Source of the DNA: Agaricus subrufescens
Lineage: Eukaryota > Basidiomycota > Agaricomycetes > Agaricales > Agaricaceae
Assembly (NCBI GenBank): GCA_029945375.1
Contig: CM057057.1
Location: 3,720,001 to 3,784,000 of the forward strand
Direction of reading: 5' to 3'
DNA length: 64,000 bases
The position numbers were made by a program, and so were the translations under genes. A model generated the notes under the pieces. That model was not told the DNA's origin. It ran no database searches and saw nothing but the letters and a program-made list of their open reading frames with translations. Numbering within the stretch: the stretch's first letter is position 1; every line of letters starts with the position of its first letter. This document shows, one piece after another, positions 63,584-64,000 of this stretch.

Positions 63584-64000
63584 ATGGATTCCCGGCCCCA
63601 GGACTCGACCACGCCTATTGCAGAGGCCGCTCGGAAGGAACCATTGTATGACTCCAGTACCCAATTTCGCAATTGGCGCTTTTCTCCCGAAGGTCTCGCT
63701 CTGATACGAGCGAAACTCAACGATGCCGCTGTTGCTGCGATTAGACATACCTTCGAGGCTGACCAGGTAGCACTAATGCTCGTATCTAAATCATTCGCGT
63801 TGAACCTTCAGCTTTAGCCAGGGTCTTCTGCCAATGTTGCGTTCCTGAATGCCAATGAAGAGGTGTTACTTGTAAAACTCTACCTAACCAAGATACCCCA
63901 GCTATGCGCAATGTTTCGCTTTCCGGAGGAGGTAGAGGCTACTGCAGTGTCTTATCTGAAACGGTTCTATCTTAAAAATACGGTCATGGACTGGCACCCC
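63584..64000 (+). CDS. CCL1: Cyclin H (TFIIH/CAK subunit), 5' part, cut by window end
   Basis: N-terminal part of the cyclin partner of Kin28/CDK7. Starts MDSRPQDSTTPIAEAARKEP, then LYDSSTQFRNWRFSPEGLAL, the typical cyclin H N-terminal helix and YxxSTQxxNWxF motif. AAVAAIRHTFEADQ precedes an intron (gtagca..gctttag), then PGSSANVAFLNANEEVLLVK and LYLTKIPQLCAMFRFPEEVE, ATAVSYLKRFYLKNTVMDWH, the first cyclin box. The 3' end lies beyond position 64000. Confidence 0.92.

Overview
The window reads as nuclear DNA of a filamentous basidiomycete, most likely an Agaricomycete. About 33 protein genes are packed on both strands. Most are split by introns of roughly 45-70 bases with GT..AG ends. Intergenic gaps are often under 250 bases. 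The recognisable proteins are eukaryotic housekeeping families, and several orphan proteins have the long serine/proline-rich tails common in mushrooms. Species cannot be told from the sequence. I found no transposon, CRISPR array, tRNA, rRNA or secondary-metabolite cluster.

Layout: 0-9 kb holds an SLC35F-like transporter, a four-span membrane protein resembling SRF1 regulators, FAM192A/Fyv6 (splicing), Es2/Bis1 (splicing), NudE (dynein regulation) and Csl4 (exosome). 9-23 kb holds pyruvate dehydrogenase E2, a coiled-coil protein with a fungal C-terminal domain, Kae1 (tRNA t6A), a family 8 glycosyltransferase, ribosomal protein S28, lipoyl synthase, Cmc1, Pex11 and fumarase. 23-34 kb is two large ATPases: INO80 and a DHX29/Ucp12-type DEAH helicase. 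34-42 kb holds ribosomal protein L22, Cbf5/dyskerin, a secreted tandem cupredoxin, a poorly coding 1.6 kb gap and a SAP-like protein. 42-54 kb holds a flavocytochrome b2-type dehydrogenase, a LIM protein, a polytopic membrane orphan, a J-domain protein and two orphans. 55-64 kb holds a large helical orphan, Pol III subunit Rpc37, a polytopic orphan, Fap7/AK6 and the start of cyclin H (cut by the window end).

Fungi lack operons, but several neighbours share function. Lipoyl synthase and Cmc1 diverge from a 122 bp gap and are both mitochondrial, and the lipoylated E2 lies about 7 kb upstream. L22 and Cbf5 diverge from 211 bp and both serve ribosome production. FAM192A and Es2 converge and are both spliceosomal. 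These pairings are worth testing for conserved synteny, but chance is possible. The least explained parts are the orphan membrane proteins, the 55-58 kb gene, and a 59-residue open frame with a matching intron at about 40 kb. I did not find a convincing undescribed multi-gene system; exon borders are hand-derived and approximate unless stated.
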